Shown in pieces: positions 25,124-33,838 of a stretch of 64,000 bases of DNA. Under the pieces are notes generated by a model. It saw only the letters and a list, made by a program, of their open reading frames with translations, was not told the DNA's origin and did no database searches. Each line of letters opens with the position of its first letter. The first letter of the stretch is position 1. The DNA comes from DATJZH01 sp052146815. GTDB taxonomy: Bacteria > Actinomycetota > Actinomycetes > Streptosporangiales > Streptosporangiaceae. The stretch covers positions 34,841 to 98,840 of the forward strand of contig JBKQMG010000217.1 in NCBI GenBank assembly GCA_052146815.1. Direction: 5' to 3'. A program made the position numbers and the translations under genes.

Positions 25124-25466
25124 GCTGGAGGAGCGCCATGCGCTCGGCCTGATCCGCGCGGCGATGCAGGGCGCCAGGGACGAAGGGCTGGTCCGGCCCG
25201 ACCTCGTGGACAGCTTCGCGCACATGCTGCTCGCCGCGATCAGCGAGATGGCGCTCCTGGTCGCCCGGGCCGACGCCCAGGCGATGCAGTCGAGCACCGT
25301 GGCTGTCGGCGAGCTGGTGCGGCGGCTGAGCACTGGGCGCCGCCCGTCAGTCCCCCCGTTCAGGCGCCCCGGTCAGCGCGCTTGCGCCAGCCGTCCGGCT
25401 GGATCGTCCGCAGGCAAGTCGCCGCGCAGCGGCTTGCGGATGACGAACTGGTCCAGCGGCGCGTAG
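24975..25466 (+). pseudogene. TetR family regulator remnant lacking the DNA-binding domain
   Basis: The frame encodes a recognisable TetR C-terminal domain: AGCIAWVRLAGDPVVQRILL, IDAPAALGWARWRELEERHA and LGLIRAAMQ. The same frame upstream of 24975 only mirrors the PAP2 gene, so the N-terminal helix-turn-helix is gone. Homology ends near 25340; the frame then continues antisense over the end of the phosphoesterase gene. It is probably the product of a deletion that joined the PAP2 gene to the middle of a tetR gene, unless it is expressed as a headless protein. Confidence 0.65.
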
Positions 25467-26878
25467 TCCGGCGATCCGGCCGCCGCGCCGTGGTGCGTGA
25501 TGGTGATCGAGGTAGTGCTACCCGGCTCGGCCGGGGCGACGTCGAACGAGGCGAACCCGTACGGATGCTCCACGTCCCGGTAGGCCAACCACGGCGCGGG
25601 CTCGGTGGTCTTGATGCTGCGCCGCTGGCGCAGCGGGCCGCCCGGCGTGACGCCGGTGATCAGGACGCCGGCCGCCGGGGAGTCGAAACTGCTGGCCGGC
25701 GTGAGCCCCGGATTGCCGCCGCCGCCGATGGTCATGTGCACGGTTCCGTACCGGGTGTCCATCTGCGCGGGGTCGAAGCTCTGCGGCGCGGGGGTGAGCA
25801 GCGCCGACCCCGGCAGGATTCCGCGCACCGGGAAAGTCCGCTCGAAATGATGCTCGTGCCCGGCAAGCACCAGGTCCACGCCGTAGGCATCGAACAACGG
25901 CAGGAGCTCCTGCCGGATGCCCAGGTCGGCGCCGTTGAAATGGGCCGACGACATGGCCACCTGATGCATGCAGACCACCATCCAGTCGATGTCGTCGCTG
26001 GCCCGCGCGGCAGCCAGCTGCTGCTCCAGCCAGTCGCGCTGCTCACCGCCGCTGTACCCGCGGATGTAGGGGTCGAGGCCGCGCTCGGCATAGCCCGGCA
26101 GGTGCGCCCGGCGGTAGTCGCTGTACCCGCCGTCCTGCAGGCACACGTCGTCGTTATGCAGGGACAGCACCAGCACCGGCCCCGCTGTGAAGCCGTACCA
26201 GCTGCCGCGGAACCGGCCCGATCCGTTGTCCGGCAGCTCGAAGCGCGTGTGATAGGCGAGGTATCCCTGCGGCCCGTTGCCGACTTCGTTCTCGTGGTTT
26301 CCGGGCGCGGGCATCCATGGCCGGTGCCGGGCCGAACGCATGTTATTGGCGAAGAAGGCATCCCAGGTCGCGACCGGCGCATCGCTGGCATTCGCATAGC
26401 ACAAGTCCCCGTTGACCAGGTGGAACAGGGGGTCAAGCGACTCCACGGCATCGACGACGTAGCCGGCGTTCGGGCCGGCCGGCCCGTAGCCGCGGCCGAC
26501 CGGCACCGGAATGGACTGATCGCCGAAGCTGGTGAAGCGAAAGCCCTTCGACCGGCCGCGCGGCCCGGTCCGGAAAGTGCCCGCTGCCGGCGCGGCGCCG
26601 TCGTGCACGACCTCGTAGGCGTACGGCGTATCGGCATCGAGACCGTCGAGGCGCGCGTGGTAGGCCCGCACGGTCTCGCCGGTCAGCGCATCGATGTAAG
26701 ACCGCTCCTGCGCCGCCACCTCGACGCCTGGACCGTCCCCGGCCCGGCTCGCCCGCAGCCGCGGCCGGGAGGCGGTGCCTGCCGCCGACCAGGAGACCGC
26801 GATCTGCGCCGCGGCATCCGCGCCGAACTGGACATGTACGTGCTCGGGTGCCGGGGCCCCCGCCGGTCGGTCTGGCAA
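25373..26878 (-). CDS. Purple acid phosphatase-like metallophosphoesterase
   Basis: A 501-residue protein from TTG 26878 (GGGAGAGG upstream). Residues ~10-105 are a fibronectin-III-like domain as in purple acid phosphatases (HVHVQFGADAAAQIAVSW). The dinuclear-metal motifs follow in order: FTSFGDQS, NGDLCYANA (GDxxY, Tyr of the purple chromophore), PAPGNHENE, VCMHQVAMS and AGHEHHFERTFP. No signal peptide is visible, which is unusual because the family is mostly exported; the true start or an upstream export signal may be missing. It hydrolyses phosphomonoesters, probably extracytoplasmic. Confidence 0.9.
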   Translation of the reverse strand: MPDRPAGAPAPEHVHVQFGADAAAQIAVSWSAAGTASRPRLRASRAGDGPGVEVAAQERSYIDALTGETVRAYHARLDGLDADTPYAYEVVHDGAAPAAGTFRTGPRGRSKGFRFTSFGDQSIPVPVGRGYGPAGPNAGYVVDAVESLDPLFHLVNGDLCYANASDAPVATWDAFFANNMRSARHRPWMPAPGNHENEVGNGPQGYLAYHTRFELPDNGSGRFRGSWYGFTAGPVLVLSLHNDDVCLQDGGYSDYRRAHLPGYAERGLDPYIRGYSGGEQRDWLEQQLAAARASDDIDWMVVCMHQVAMSSAHFNGADLGIRQELLPLFDAYGVDLVLAGHEHHFERTFPVRGILPGSALLTPAPQSFDPAQMDTRYGTVHMTIGGGGNPGLTPASSFDSPAAGVLITGVTPGGPLRQRRSIKTTEPAPWLAYRDVEHPYGFASFDVAPAEPGSTTSITITHHGAAAGSPDYAPLDQFVIRKPLRGDLPADDPAGRLAQAR

Positions 26879-27073
26879 TGCCCTCTCCCGGGTCGTTGTT
26901 CCGTCGGGAGCCGCTGGCCCCGGCCCCTGCGCGTCATCGTCGCAGGGGCACGTTCCCGCCCGGTTCCCGCGGCATGATTGGCAGCGGTCTTCGTGGTGAA
27001 GCCTGGCCAGCCGGCCGGCGACTGCGGGCTCCCTGGCTGCCGGGTGCGTTCCGCATCCGCTCCGGTCCGCTGA

Positions 27074-28327
27074 TCACGCGCGCATGCGCGCCGCGGACCG
27101 CCGCCACGAGACCTCGAACAAGGCCCCGCCGAGCGCCGACTCGCCGATCCGCCAGTGACCGCCGGTCGAGCGCACGATCGAATCCGCGATGGCGAGGCCA
27201 AGGCCGGCTCCGCCGCCCTGCTCAGTCGCCCGGTGAAACCGGTCGAACAGCCGCGGCCGCTCTGCCGCCGGGATCCCGGGCCCGCTGTCCTCGACGACCA
27301 GGCTGACCGAGCTGCCCTGCGCCGCCGCGCCGATCCGCACCCGGCCGCCCAGCCCAGCGTACCGGCAGGCGTTGTCCATCAGCACTCCGGCCAGCCGGTC
27401 GATCCACTCGGGCGGCGCGGAGATCAGGACCGGTGCGCCGCCTGCCGGGCTGACCGAGATGTCCAGGTCCTGCGCGGCTGCGACCGAGGCGAACCGGTCG
27501 GCGCATGCCTCCGCGATCACTGACAGGTCGAGCGGCTCGTCGCCGGGCGGCGGCGGCCGGGAGTCGAATCGGGCCAGCCACAGCATGTCCTCGACGATCT
27601 TGCGCAGCCGGCTGTTCTCGCCGTTGATCCGCTCCAGGGCAGCGCGGTACTCGCCGGCCTGCCTCGCGCCGCTCAGCGCGATGCTCGTCTCGGCGCTGAT
27701 GACGCTGAGCGGCGTGCGCAGCTCGTGCGAGGCGTCGGCGGTGAACTCCAGCTGCCGCTGCCGGGACTGCTCGACCGGGGACAGGGCCCGCAGCCCGATG
27801 ATCAGCGACCCGGCGAACATCGCGAGCAGCAGCACCGGGGCCGCCAGCACCTCGCCGCCGAGCAGCACATCCTGGATGTGGTCCTGCACGGCCAGGCTCT
27901 CGCCCGCGACCAGCAGCGAGCCGGCCCGGCGGGCGGCCATCAGCCGGAAGGCGACAGTCCCGATCCTCGCGGTCAGTGCCCGCCCCGCGGCCAGCGGCAG
28001 GCCGGCCGGCAGCGCCGGCGCGGGCGAACTGAGACTGGCTGCGGCCCGGCCGGGAACCGCCGACCACAGCACCACGGGAACCCCGCCGGAATCATCGTCG
28101 TCATGACGGCCGCCGCGCGGGCCGGCGTCCCGCCCGCTGCCGGGGCGGAAGTCGGCCAGCCGCTCGCTGAGCCGGGCGTCCACTCCCGCCACGAGCCGCG
28201 CCCCCACGAGCTCGTTCAGGGCCAGCACGCAGCCGCCGTATACCACGGCGATCACCAGCGTGGCCGCAGCGGCGACCCGCCCCGCGGAAGCGAGCTGCGG
28301 CGGCAGCGAGGGACGCCGCAGCCTCAT
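27074..28327 (-). CDS. Membrane sensor histidine kinase
   Basis: A 417-residue kinase. First membrane helix ~17-40, an extracytoplasmic loop ~41-155 that contains the acidic run RHDDDDSGG, second helix ~160-182. The HisKA domain has H201 in ASHELRTPLS. The HATPase has DNACRYAG, EDSGPGIP and GAGLGLAIA. No HAMP domain is obvious. It overlaps the upstream response regulator by ATGA (28324-28327), so the two form a two-component pair. The acidic loop could bind a divalent cation or a cationic peptide (inference). Confidence 0.92.
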   Translation of the reverse strand: MRLRRPSLPPQLASAGRVAAAATLVIAVVYGGCVLALNELVGARLVAGVDARLSERLADFRPGSGRDAGPRGGRHDDDDSGGVPVVLWSAVPGRAAASLSSPAPALPAGLPLAAGRALTARIGTVAFRLMAARRAGSLLVAGESLAVQDHIQDVLLGGEVLAAPVLLLAMFAGSLIIGLRALSPVEQSRQRQLEFTADASHELRTPLSVISAETSIALSGARQAGEYRAALERINGENSRLRKIVEDMLWLARFDSRPPPPGDEPLDLSVIAEACADRFASVAAAQDLDISVSPAGGAPVLISAPPEWIDRLAGVLMDNACRYAGLGGRVRIGAAAQGSSVSLVVEDSGPGIPAAERPRLFDRFHRATEQGGGAGLGLAIADSIVRSTGGHWRIGESALGGALFEVSWRRSAARMRA

Positions 28328-28992
28328 TCCGGAATGATCCGGTAGCCGATGCCGCGCACGGTCTCGATCCGGGTCCGGCTGCCGGCCAGCTTGGCCCGCA
28401 GCCGGGCCAGGTGAACGTCGATGGTGTTGGAGCCCATCGCATCGGCCTCATGCCCCCAGACGTGCTGGGCGATGGAACGCCGCTGCGCGACGGCCGGCGA
28501 GCGGCGCAGCAGCGCCTCGAGGATGCCGATCTCGGTGGCCGTGAAAGCCCGGCGCTGCCCGCTGATCCGGACGTCGCGCGCGGCGGGATCGAGCACAAGG
28601 TCGCCGAGGCAGAGCTGCGCCACCGGCGGTGTCCTCGGCCGGCGCTGCAGGGCGCGGATCCGGGCCAGCAGTTCCCCGAAGTCGAACGGCTTGACCAGGT
28701 AGTCGTCGGCGCCCTGGTCCAGGCCGGTCACGCGGTCGGCAGGCGCGTCGCGCGCGGTGAGCATGAGCACCGGAGTAGGCAGCCCCTCACGGCGCATCTG
28801 CTGCAGCACTTCCAGGCCCGACATGGCCGGCATCCGCCAGTCGAGTACCGCGACCTCGTACTCGTAGACGCGCAGGAAGCTGATGGCCTGCTGGCCGTCG
28901 GGCACCGCGTCGACGGCGTAGCCACTCTCCCGGAAGCCGCGCGCCAGCACCTCGCGCAGGCCCCGGTCGTCCTCGGCCACCAGCAGTCTCAT
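28324..28992 (-). CDS. OmpR/PhoB family response regulator
   Basis: A 222-residue regulator. Receiver: acidic pocket in VAEDDRGLREVL, phospho-acceptor D51 in VAVLDWRMPAMSG, K101 in YLVKPFDF. C-terminal winged helix of the OmpR type: FTATEIGILEALLRRSPA, SNTIDVHLARLRAKL, then RGIGYRIIPE. It is the first gene of the pair with the histidine kinase. The targets are not visible; the upstream region 28993-29125 is the likely autoregulated promoter. Confidence 0.93.
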   Translation of the reverse strand: MRLLVAEDDRGLREVLARGFRESGYAVDAVPDGQQAISFLRVYEYEVAVLDWRMPAMSGLEVLQQMRREGLPTPVLMLTARDAPADRVTGLDQGADDYLVKPFDFGELLARIRALQRRPRTPPVAQLCLGDLVLDPAARDVRISGQRRAFTATEIGILEALLRRSPAVAQRRSIAQHVWGHEADAMGSNTIDVHLARLRAKLAGSRTRIETVRGIGYRIIPE

Positions 28993-29125
28993 CGCGACCT
29001 TGTATACCCGCTGAACATGAAGGTCGGATGACCTTTGCGTGCGCCATGCCGGACAGGCACCGCCACGCCGTCCGGGGGCCGCCGCCGTCAGCCGCCGCCG
29101 GCCGCTGACCGGCGAGGCCGCTGCG

Positions 29126-29902
29126 TCAGCGCCGCATCTGGCGCCACAGCGGACGGGGGACCGCCCGCAGCGCCGCGGCCATCGGGCCGAGCGCGCGCGG
29201 CACCCAGACCTGGCTGGCTCCGCTCCGCAGGGCGGCGGCGACTGCGGTGCCCACTTCGGCGGGCGTGCTGGCCAGCGGCGCCGAGGCCATTCCCGCGGTC
29301 ATCCGGCCCGTGACGAAACCGGGCCGGACCAGCAGCAGCCGCACCCCGCTGCCGTGCAGCGAGTCCGCCAGCCCGCGGGCGAACGCGTCCAGGCCCGCCT
29401 TCGCCGCGCCGTACACAAAGTTCGCCTTCCGCGGGCGGACCGCGGCGACTGAGGAAAGCACCACGATCGTGCCGCGGCCCTGGCGCCGCATCCGCTGAGC
29501 CGCCGCCAGGAGGGTGGTCACGTGCCCGGTGAAGTTAGTCTCGATCAGCAGTCCGGCCTGCCGGGGATCGGCGTCGAGAACTTCCTGCGGGATCAGCACC
29601 CCGGCCGCGGAAATCACCAGGTCGACGGGGCCACCGGCGAACGCCTCATCGATAAGCGCCTCGTGGGTGTCGAGGGCCGTGGCGTCAAAGGAGAGGGTCG
29701 ACACCCCGTACGGGAGCGACTTGCCCGCGGCGGCGAGTCGCTGCTCATCCCGGCCGGCCAGCAGCATCTCGCTGCCCTCGGGCGCGCCGAGGGCAGCCAG
29801 AATGGCCAGCCCGATCTCGCTCGTGCCGCCCAGCAGCAGTATCCGCACGGGGCGCCTGCGCGGCGCCGCAATGGTCTGGTCCGGTGTCGTGTCCGATGTC
29901 AT
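29126..29902 (-). CDS. DprE2-like short-chain dehydrogenase (decaprenylphosphoryl-ribose epimerisation, reductase step)
   Basis: A 258-residue SDR from ATG 29902. LLLGGTSEIGLAIL is the NAD(P) glycine motif; ISAAGV, VLSSVAAVRP and the catalytic YGAAKAG (Y-x3-K) follow, with LVRPGFVTGRM after it. The ATGA overlap with the upstream DPPR synthase gene makes it the probable 2'-keto reductase that, with a DprE1 oxidase, converts decaprenylphosphoryl-ribose to the arabinose form used for cell-wall arabinan. No DprE1 oxidase is in this window. The exact substrate rests on gene context plus family resemblance. Confidence 0.8.
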   Translation of the reverse strand: MTSDTTPDQTIAAPRRRPVRILLLGGTSEIGLAILAALGAPEGSEMLLAGRDEQRLAAAGKSLPYGVSTLSFDATALDTHEALIDEAFAGGPVDLVISAAGVLIPQEVLDADPRQAGLLIETNFTGHVTTLLAAAQRMRRQGRGTIVVLSSVAAVRPRKANFVYGAAKAGLDAFARGLADSLHGSGVRLLLVRPGFVTGRMTAGMASAPLASTPAEVGTAVAAALRSGASQVWVPRALGPMAAALRAVPRPLWRQMRR

Positions 29903-30849
29903 GAGCTCCCCACCATCAAGATCCCGGCCGCGAACATCGCGAGCCAGGCGAGTTCGAACGCGACCATGATGCCGTCCCGGGCGATCAGGTCCTCGACCGG
30001 CTTGCTTGTCGCCCGCGCGGTCAGCTTGTCGAAGCGCAGCATCGCCGCCGTCAGCGGAACGACACTGGCCAGATGCCAGGCGCGCAGCCACGTACCGTGC
30101 TCGCCTTTGGCCCACAGCAGGTAGGCCACGAGCATCGCGACCGCGACCACCCGCTGGCCGATCCGGACGGCCGGCGCGGTGTACCAGCGCATGACAGGCC
30201 GGTGCCGGACTGCTTGATCGCCCAGGACCGTCAGCTCCGTATAGCGCTTGGCCAGCGCGACCAGGAGCGCGCCCAGGCTGCAGACCAGCAGGAACCAGCC
30301 CGACGGCTGCACATGCGTGGCGGCCGCCCCGCCGAGGGCGCGCAGCACGAAGCCGGACGCGACGAACATCACCTCGACGACCGGAACGTGCTTGAGCACC
30401 AGCGAGTACAGCAAGCTCAGCGCCAGGTAGGCGCCGATCGCGCCGACCAGGCCCGGCTCGTGGATCCAGACCCCCGCGCCGAGCCCGATGACTGCGCACA
30501 GAACCGCGAGCACGAGTGCCTGCGGCACCGGCAGGTCACCAGAGGCCACGGGCCGGTTGCGCTTGTACGGATGCCGCCGGTCGCGCTCGACATCGACCAC
30601 GTCGTTGACGTAGTACACCGCCGACGAGGCGGCGATGAACGCCGCCATCGCCACCAGCGCATAGAGAAAGCCGTCATCGCGCCCGAGAGTGGCCCCGGCC
30701 AGCGGCGCGGCGAAGACCAGCAGGTTCTTCGGCCACTGCCGGGGGCGTGCGGTGTATACCGCGGCCCTGATCCAGCGAATCGGGCCGGGGAGACGGGACT
30801 CGCCGACACGGCCGGTCTCGGCCGTCCCGGCGGGACTGGGCAAGGTCAT
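29899..30849 (-). CDS. UbiA family decaprenyl-phosphate phosphoribosyltransferase
   Basis: A 316-residue polytopic membrane protein of the UbiA superfamily. The first Asp-rich motif is VNDVVDVERDRRHP, directly followed by YKRNRPVASGDLPVP, a signature I associate with Rv3806c-type DPPR synthases, which transfer phosphoribose from PRPP to decaprenyl phosphate. A second motif with D lies in TARATSKPVEDLI. It overlaps both neighbours by ATGA, so the three-gene operon is tightly coupled. The product would be the precursor of decaprenylphosphoryl-arabinose. Confidence 0.9.
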   Translation of the reverse strand: MTLPSPAGTAETGRVGESRLPGPIRWIRAAVYTARPRQWPKNLLVFAAPLAGATLGRDDGFLYALVAMAAFIAASSAVYYVNDVVDVERDRRHPYKRNRPVASGDLPVPQALVLAVLCAVIGLGAGVWIHEPGLVGAIGAYLALSLLYSLVLKHVPVVEVMFVASGFVLRALGGAAATHVQPSGWFLLVCSLGALLVALAKRYTELTVLGDQAVRHRPVMRWYTAPAVRIGQRVVAVAMLVAYLLWAKGEHGTWLRAWHLASVVPLTAAMLRFDKLTARATSKPVEDLIARDGIMVAFELAWLAMFAAGILMVGSS

Positions 30850-32918
30850 TTCGCGTAGACCGCCGTGAAGTCGCGGCTGGAGATGGCGTAATAGCGATCA
30901 GCCGGCTGCAGCTGATCAGGCAACAGGTTAACCGGCGTCGGGTTCGCCGGGTGATGTTTCGGCAGATAGTACATAAACGACATCCAGTCAGGGTTGATAT
31001 CGAGCTGCATGGCGTCGATGCAACCCGCCCGCTTCAGCAGGCCGGCCAGGGACTGCGCAGTGAGCGCAGGACCGTAAGCGTAGACGAGCCTTCCGTCAGC
31101 GGTCACTCCGATGCCCGAGCGCCAGACATAGTAGCTGCCGCCGAGTGTCGCCCCCCAGCTTGACTCAACATCCTGGTTGACCGACTTCGGCATGACGCCA
31201 TGATCCAGGATTAGACGCAGATTTTGCCGGACGCCGACTACCTGCGGCGTCATCCGCACCGTGCGGTCCCACACGCCGATCGCGACGCGGCCGCTCCGGT
31301 AGTAGACCAGCGAGGCCGCGCCGCGCTGCAAGGTGCCCGCCGTGGCACCGTTGAGGTAGAAGCCGCCCGCTGCGGACGCGATCTTGAACCCGCCGTTGAA
31401 GGTGGCGAGCAGGCCCTTGCGGGTGCCCGGCGCGATCACCGGCCGGGCGTGCCAGTGACCCGGACCGGGGTCTTCGGAGCCCGGCCGCAGCTCGAAGCGC
31501 AGCAGACGTGGATCCATCGAGACGAGGCCGGCCACGTAGGAGGTGTAGACCCTGGACGGCCGCAGATCCGTGGCGTACATCGCGGGCACGCCGTGCACGG
31601 TCGCGACCACCCGCCAGACTCCTTCGCCCTTCAGAGCCGGGCGGGCGATGGCGACCAGCCGGTGCGGCACGAAAGGCGCAAGTGCCTCTCGTGCGTGATG
31701 GCCGTGCCGGGCAGAGCTTTGCTTTCCCGCCGCGACCGAGGGCCCGGTGAGCGGAATGCTTGGCTTGCCGCCCTTCCTGGGCGGCTGATAGGTCAGCCAC
31801 TCGCCGAGTGTGACCACGGGACCCAGCTGGTGGTCACGCGCCCATTCGGCCAGCCGCTCGGAGAACGTGCCGCCGCCCGGCACGGTCAGCGCGTGCATCA
31901 CCGACCAGCCAGTGATGAGGACGAGCGTCGACAGCAGCGCCAGCGTGACCCGCAGCAGCACCCGCAGGCCCGGGTGGTCATGCAGCCGCTCGCGCAGCCG
32001 GCGTCGTGGCCGCCGACGGCTCGGATTCCGGCGGTCAGAGCCACGTGAGCCCCGGCCGCGCTGTGCCGGACCGCGCTGTGCCGGACCGCGCTGACCCGGG
32101 CCGTGCTCCCCCGGCCGATGCCCGTTACCGGGCGCGCCCTGGCCCGGGCCGCGCCGTGTTCGCTCGCGCTGACCGGGACCGGCCGGAAACTGCTCGCGCT
32201 GACCGGGAGCGTAGAGCCCGGTTTCGTACTGATGCGGATCACCCGGGCCGGGGCCGCGCCGGCCCGGTTCACGCCGGCCAGGTCCGGCCCCGTCAGGCCC
32301 TCGCTGACCGCCGGAGCGCCGCCTCGGATCAGTGCGCGGCGGAGCGGCGTACTGGCGCGCGCCCGCCTGCCCAGCCCCGTACTGCGGGGGCACATACGGC
32401 GCCGTCCCGTGCTGCGGGGATCCATGCTGCACCGGCCGGTACGCCGGGGAACCGTACGGGGCCGGCTCGCTGCGCGGCCGGTCACCCTGGCGGGGGGCCG
32501 CGCGCCGGGAACTGGCCTGCGCCGTCTGGTCCTGCTGGGGCCACTGAGCCGGGGAGCCATTCTGCCTTCGCTGGCCTGGCCCGGGTCCGCGCTGCGGCGG
32601 CGCGCTCCGCGCCGCGCGCTGATCTGGGTACGCGCGCTGATCCGGGTAACGGGGATCCTGTCCGCGCGGATCAAATCCGCCCGGATCGTAGCCGCGCAAC
32701 TCAGAACGGCGCGGGTCAGGGCCACGCGGGTCAAAGCCACGCGGATCGCGGTCGGGCGGGCCGGGAGCGAACTGACCGACTCCGCGGTCTGCCGGATCGC
32801 GGCGGTGGGAGCCCGGCGCCCAGGCGGAGCCCGGCGGCGGTCCGGCAGGTCGGGACCCGGGGTCCCGGCTGGCCCGATCGAGGTCGGCCTCGCGGCCTGA
32901 GCCCGTCGATCGTGGCAC
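30846..32918 (-). CDS. Membrane-anchored phosphodiester glycosidase (DUF2233/NAGPA-like) with long disordered cytoplasmic tail
   Basis: 690 residues from GTG 32918 (AAGGAG 9 bases upstream). Residues 1-~318 are low-complexity, rich in Pro, Gly, Arg and Gln, with short repeats (RGFDPRGPDPR, GQRGPAQRGPAQRG). A single membrane helix lies at ~320-345 (VLLRVTLALLSTLVLITGWS). The outer ~340 residues hold the phosphodiester glycosidase fold: LLATFNGGFKIA, GGFYLNGATAG, GVWDRTV, LILDHG and the conserved AMQLDINPDW. The human relative removes GlcNAc from a phosphodiester; the bacterial substrate is unknown. Being first in an operon with the two arabinan-precursor genes, it may act on a sugar-phosphodiester of the cell wall (inference). 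A start at 33089 is open but has no ribosome site. Confidence 0.85.
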   Translation of the reverse strand: MPRSTGSGREADLDRASRDPGSRPAGPPPGSAWAPGSHRRDPADRGVGQFAPGPPDRDPRGFDPRGPDPRRSELRGYDPGGFDPRGQDPRYPDQRAYPDQRAARSAPPQRGPGPGQRRQNGSPAQWPQQDQTAQASSRRAAPRQGDRPRSEPAPYGSPAYRPVQHGSPQHGTAPYVPPQYGAGQAGARQYAAPPRTDPRRRSGGQRGPDGAGPGRREPGRRGPGPGDPHQYETGLYAPGQREQFPAGPGQRERTRRGPGQGAPGNGHRPGEHGPGQRGPAQRGPAQRGRGSRGSDRRNPSRRRPRRRLRERLHDHPGLRVLLRVTLALLSTLVLITGWSVMHALTVPGGGTFSERLAEWARDHQLGPVVTLGEWLTYQPPRKGGKPSIPLTGPSVAAGKQSSARHGHHAREALAPFVPHRLVAIARPALKGEGVWRVVATVHGVPAMYATDLRPSRVYTSYVAGLVSMDPRLLRFELRPGSEDPGPGHWHARPVIAPGTRKGLLATFNGGFKIASAAGGFYLNGATAGTLQRGAASLVYYRSGRVAIGVWDRTVRMTPQVVGVRQNLRLILDHGVMPKSVNQDVESSWGATLGGSYYVWRSGIGVTADGRLVYAYGPALTAQSLAGLLKRAGCIDAMQLDINPDWMSFMYYLPKHHPANPTPVNLLPDQLQPADRYYAISSRDFTAVYAK

Positions 32919-33167
32919 CCGATTTCTCCTTACCTGCCTGACCTGTCCGGCGTCTTGCCTGCGACGTGCCCAGTGTCGCCGGCGCAACGCCGCGCTCAAT
33001 GCGGGCAGCAGTCCATCCGGCGACGGCGAACTGCCGAGCGCGACCAGCCTAAAGCCATCACTGCGGCCGAAAAGGCACCTACCAGCCATTAACCAGAATT
33101 GCTTCGCGCCGGCTGGAGGCCAGGACCCCGGCCCCGGCCCGGTTTATCTCGCGGCTTCGAGCTCAGG

Positions 33168-33614
33168 CTACCCGGCGTCCGCGCCGGTGACCTGCAGCGT
33201 GATGTCCGTGCCGGCCAGAGCTTTGCTGACCGGGCAGGCACTCTTGGCTTCCTGCGCGATCTTGGAGAACTCCTCCGGGCTGATTCCGCCGGCTGAGCCG
33301 CTCACAGTCAGCGTGATCCCGCTGATCCGGAGGCCGCCCGACTGGTCCGGGCTGAGCGTGACATCGCCGCTCACGTCGATGGACTGCCCCGTGCCGCCGG
33401 CCGCGCCCAGCTGGGCCGAGAACTGCATGGCGAAGCAGGAGGTATGCGCGGCGGCGATAAGCTCCTCCGGACTGGTCGTACCGCCCGCATCGTCGGCCGC
33501 GCGCTTAGGGAAGCTGACTTCATAGCTGCCGACGCCCGAGCTGACGAGCGCCACCGTGCCGGATCCGTCCTGAAGGCCGCCGGTCCATGTCGTGCGGGCA
33601 GTGCGAGTGGGCAT
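33168..33614 (-). CDS. OsmC family peroxiredoxin
   Basis: A 148-residue OsmC/Ohr-type thiol peroxidase. It has TTWTGGLQDGSG at the start, and the two redox cysteines are visible: HTSCFAMQF (peroxidatic) and AKSACPVSKAL (resolving). SPEELIAAAH is the usual helix before the first Cys. The OsmC subgroup fits better than Ohr because of TTSPEELIAAAHTSCF. It detoxifies organic hydroperoxides in the cytoplasm. It stands alone, with no regulator adjacent. Confidence 0.93.
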   Translation of the reverse strand: MPTRTARTTWTGGLQDGSGTVALVSSGVGSYEVSFPKRAADDAGGTTSPEELIAAAHTSCFAMQFSAQLGAAGGTGQSIDVSGDVTLSPDQSGGLRISGITLTVSGSAGGISPEEFSKIAQEAKSACPVSKALAGTDITLQVTGADAG

Positions 33615-33838
33615 TGAGTCTCCTGATCTTCGTGGCGAGCCGGAACGCGTCCCGGCGGCGCGGGCCGCGCCAGGCCCCCGCTCCCGCCAGCTTGCCTTAC
33701 GGCCGGGGCGCCCGGCCAGACGGGGCCGGCCGGACGGGCCCGCCAGGCGGACCGGCCGCCGGGCCTCGCCGACCGCGTGTCACTATTTTCTGATCATCCC
33801 CGGGGCATCCTGATCACTGGCAACAGGCGGAGGAAACC

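Noticed and set aside
32006..32941. Plus-strand frames opposite the disordered tail of the phosphodiester glycosidase
   Set aside because: Low-complexity mirrored frames; the minus strand has the membrane helix, catalytic domain and a ribosome site.
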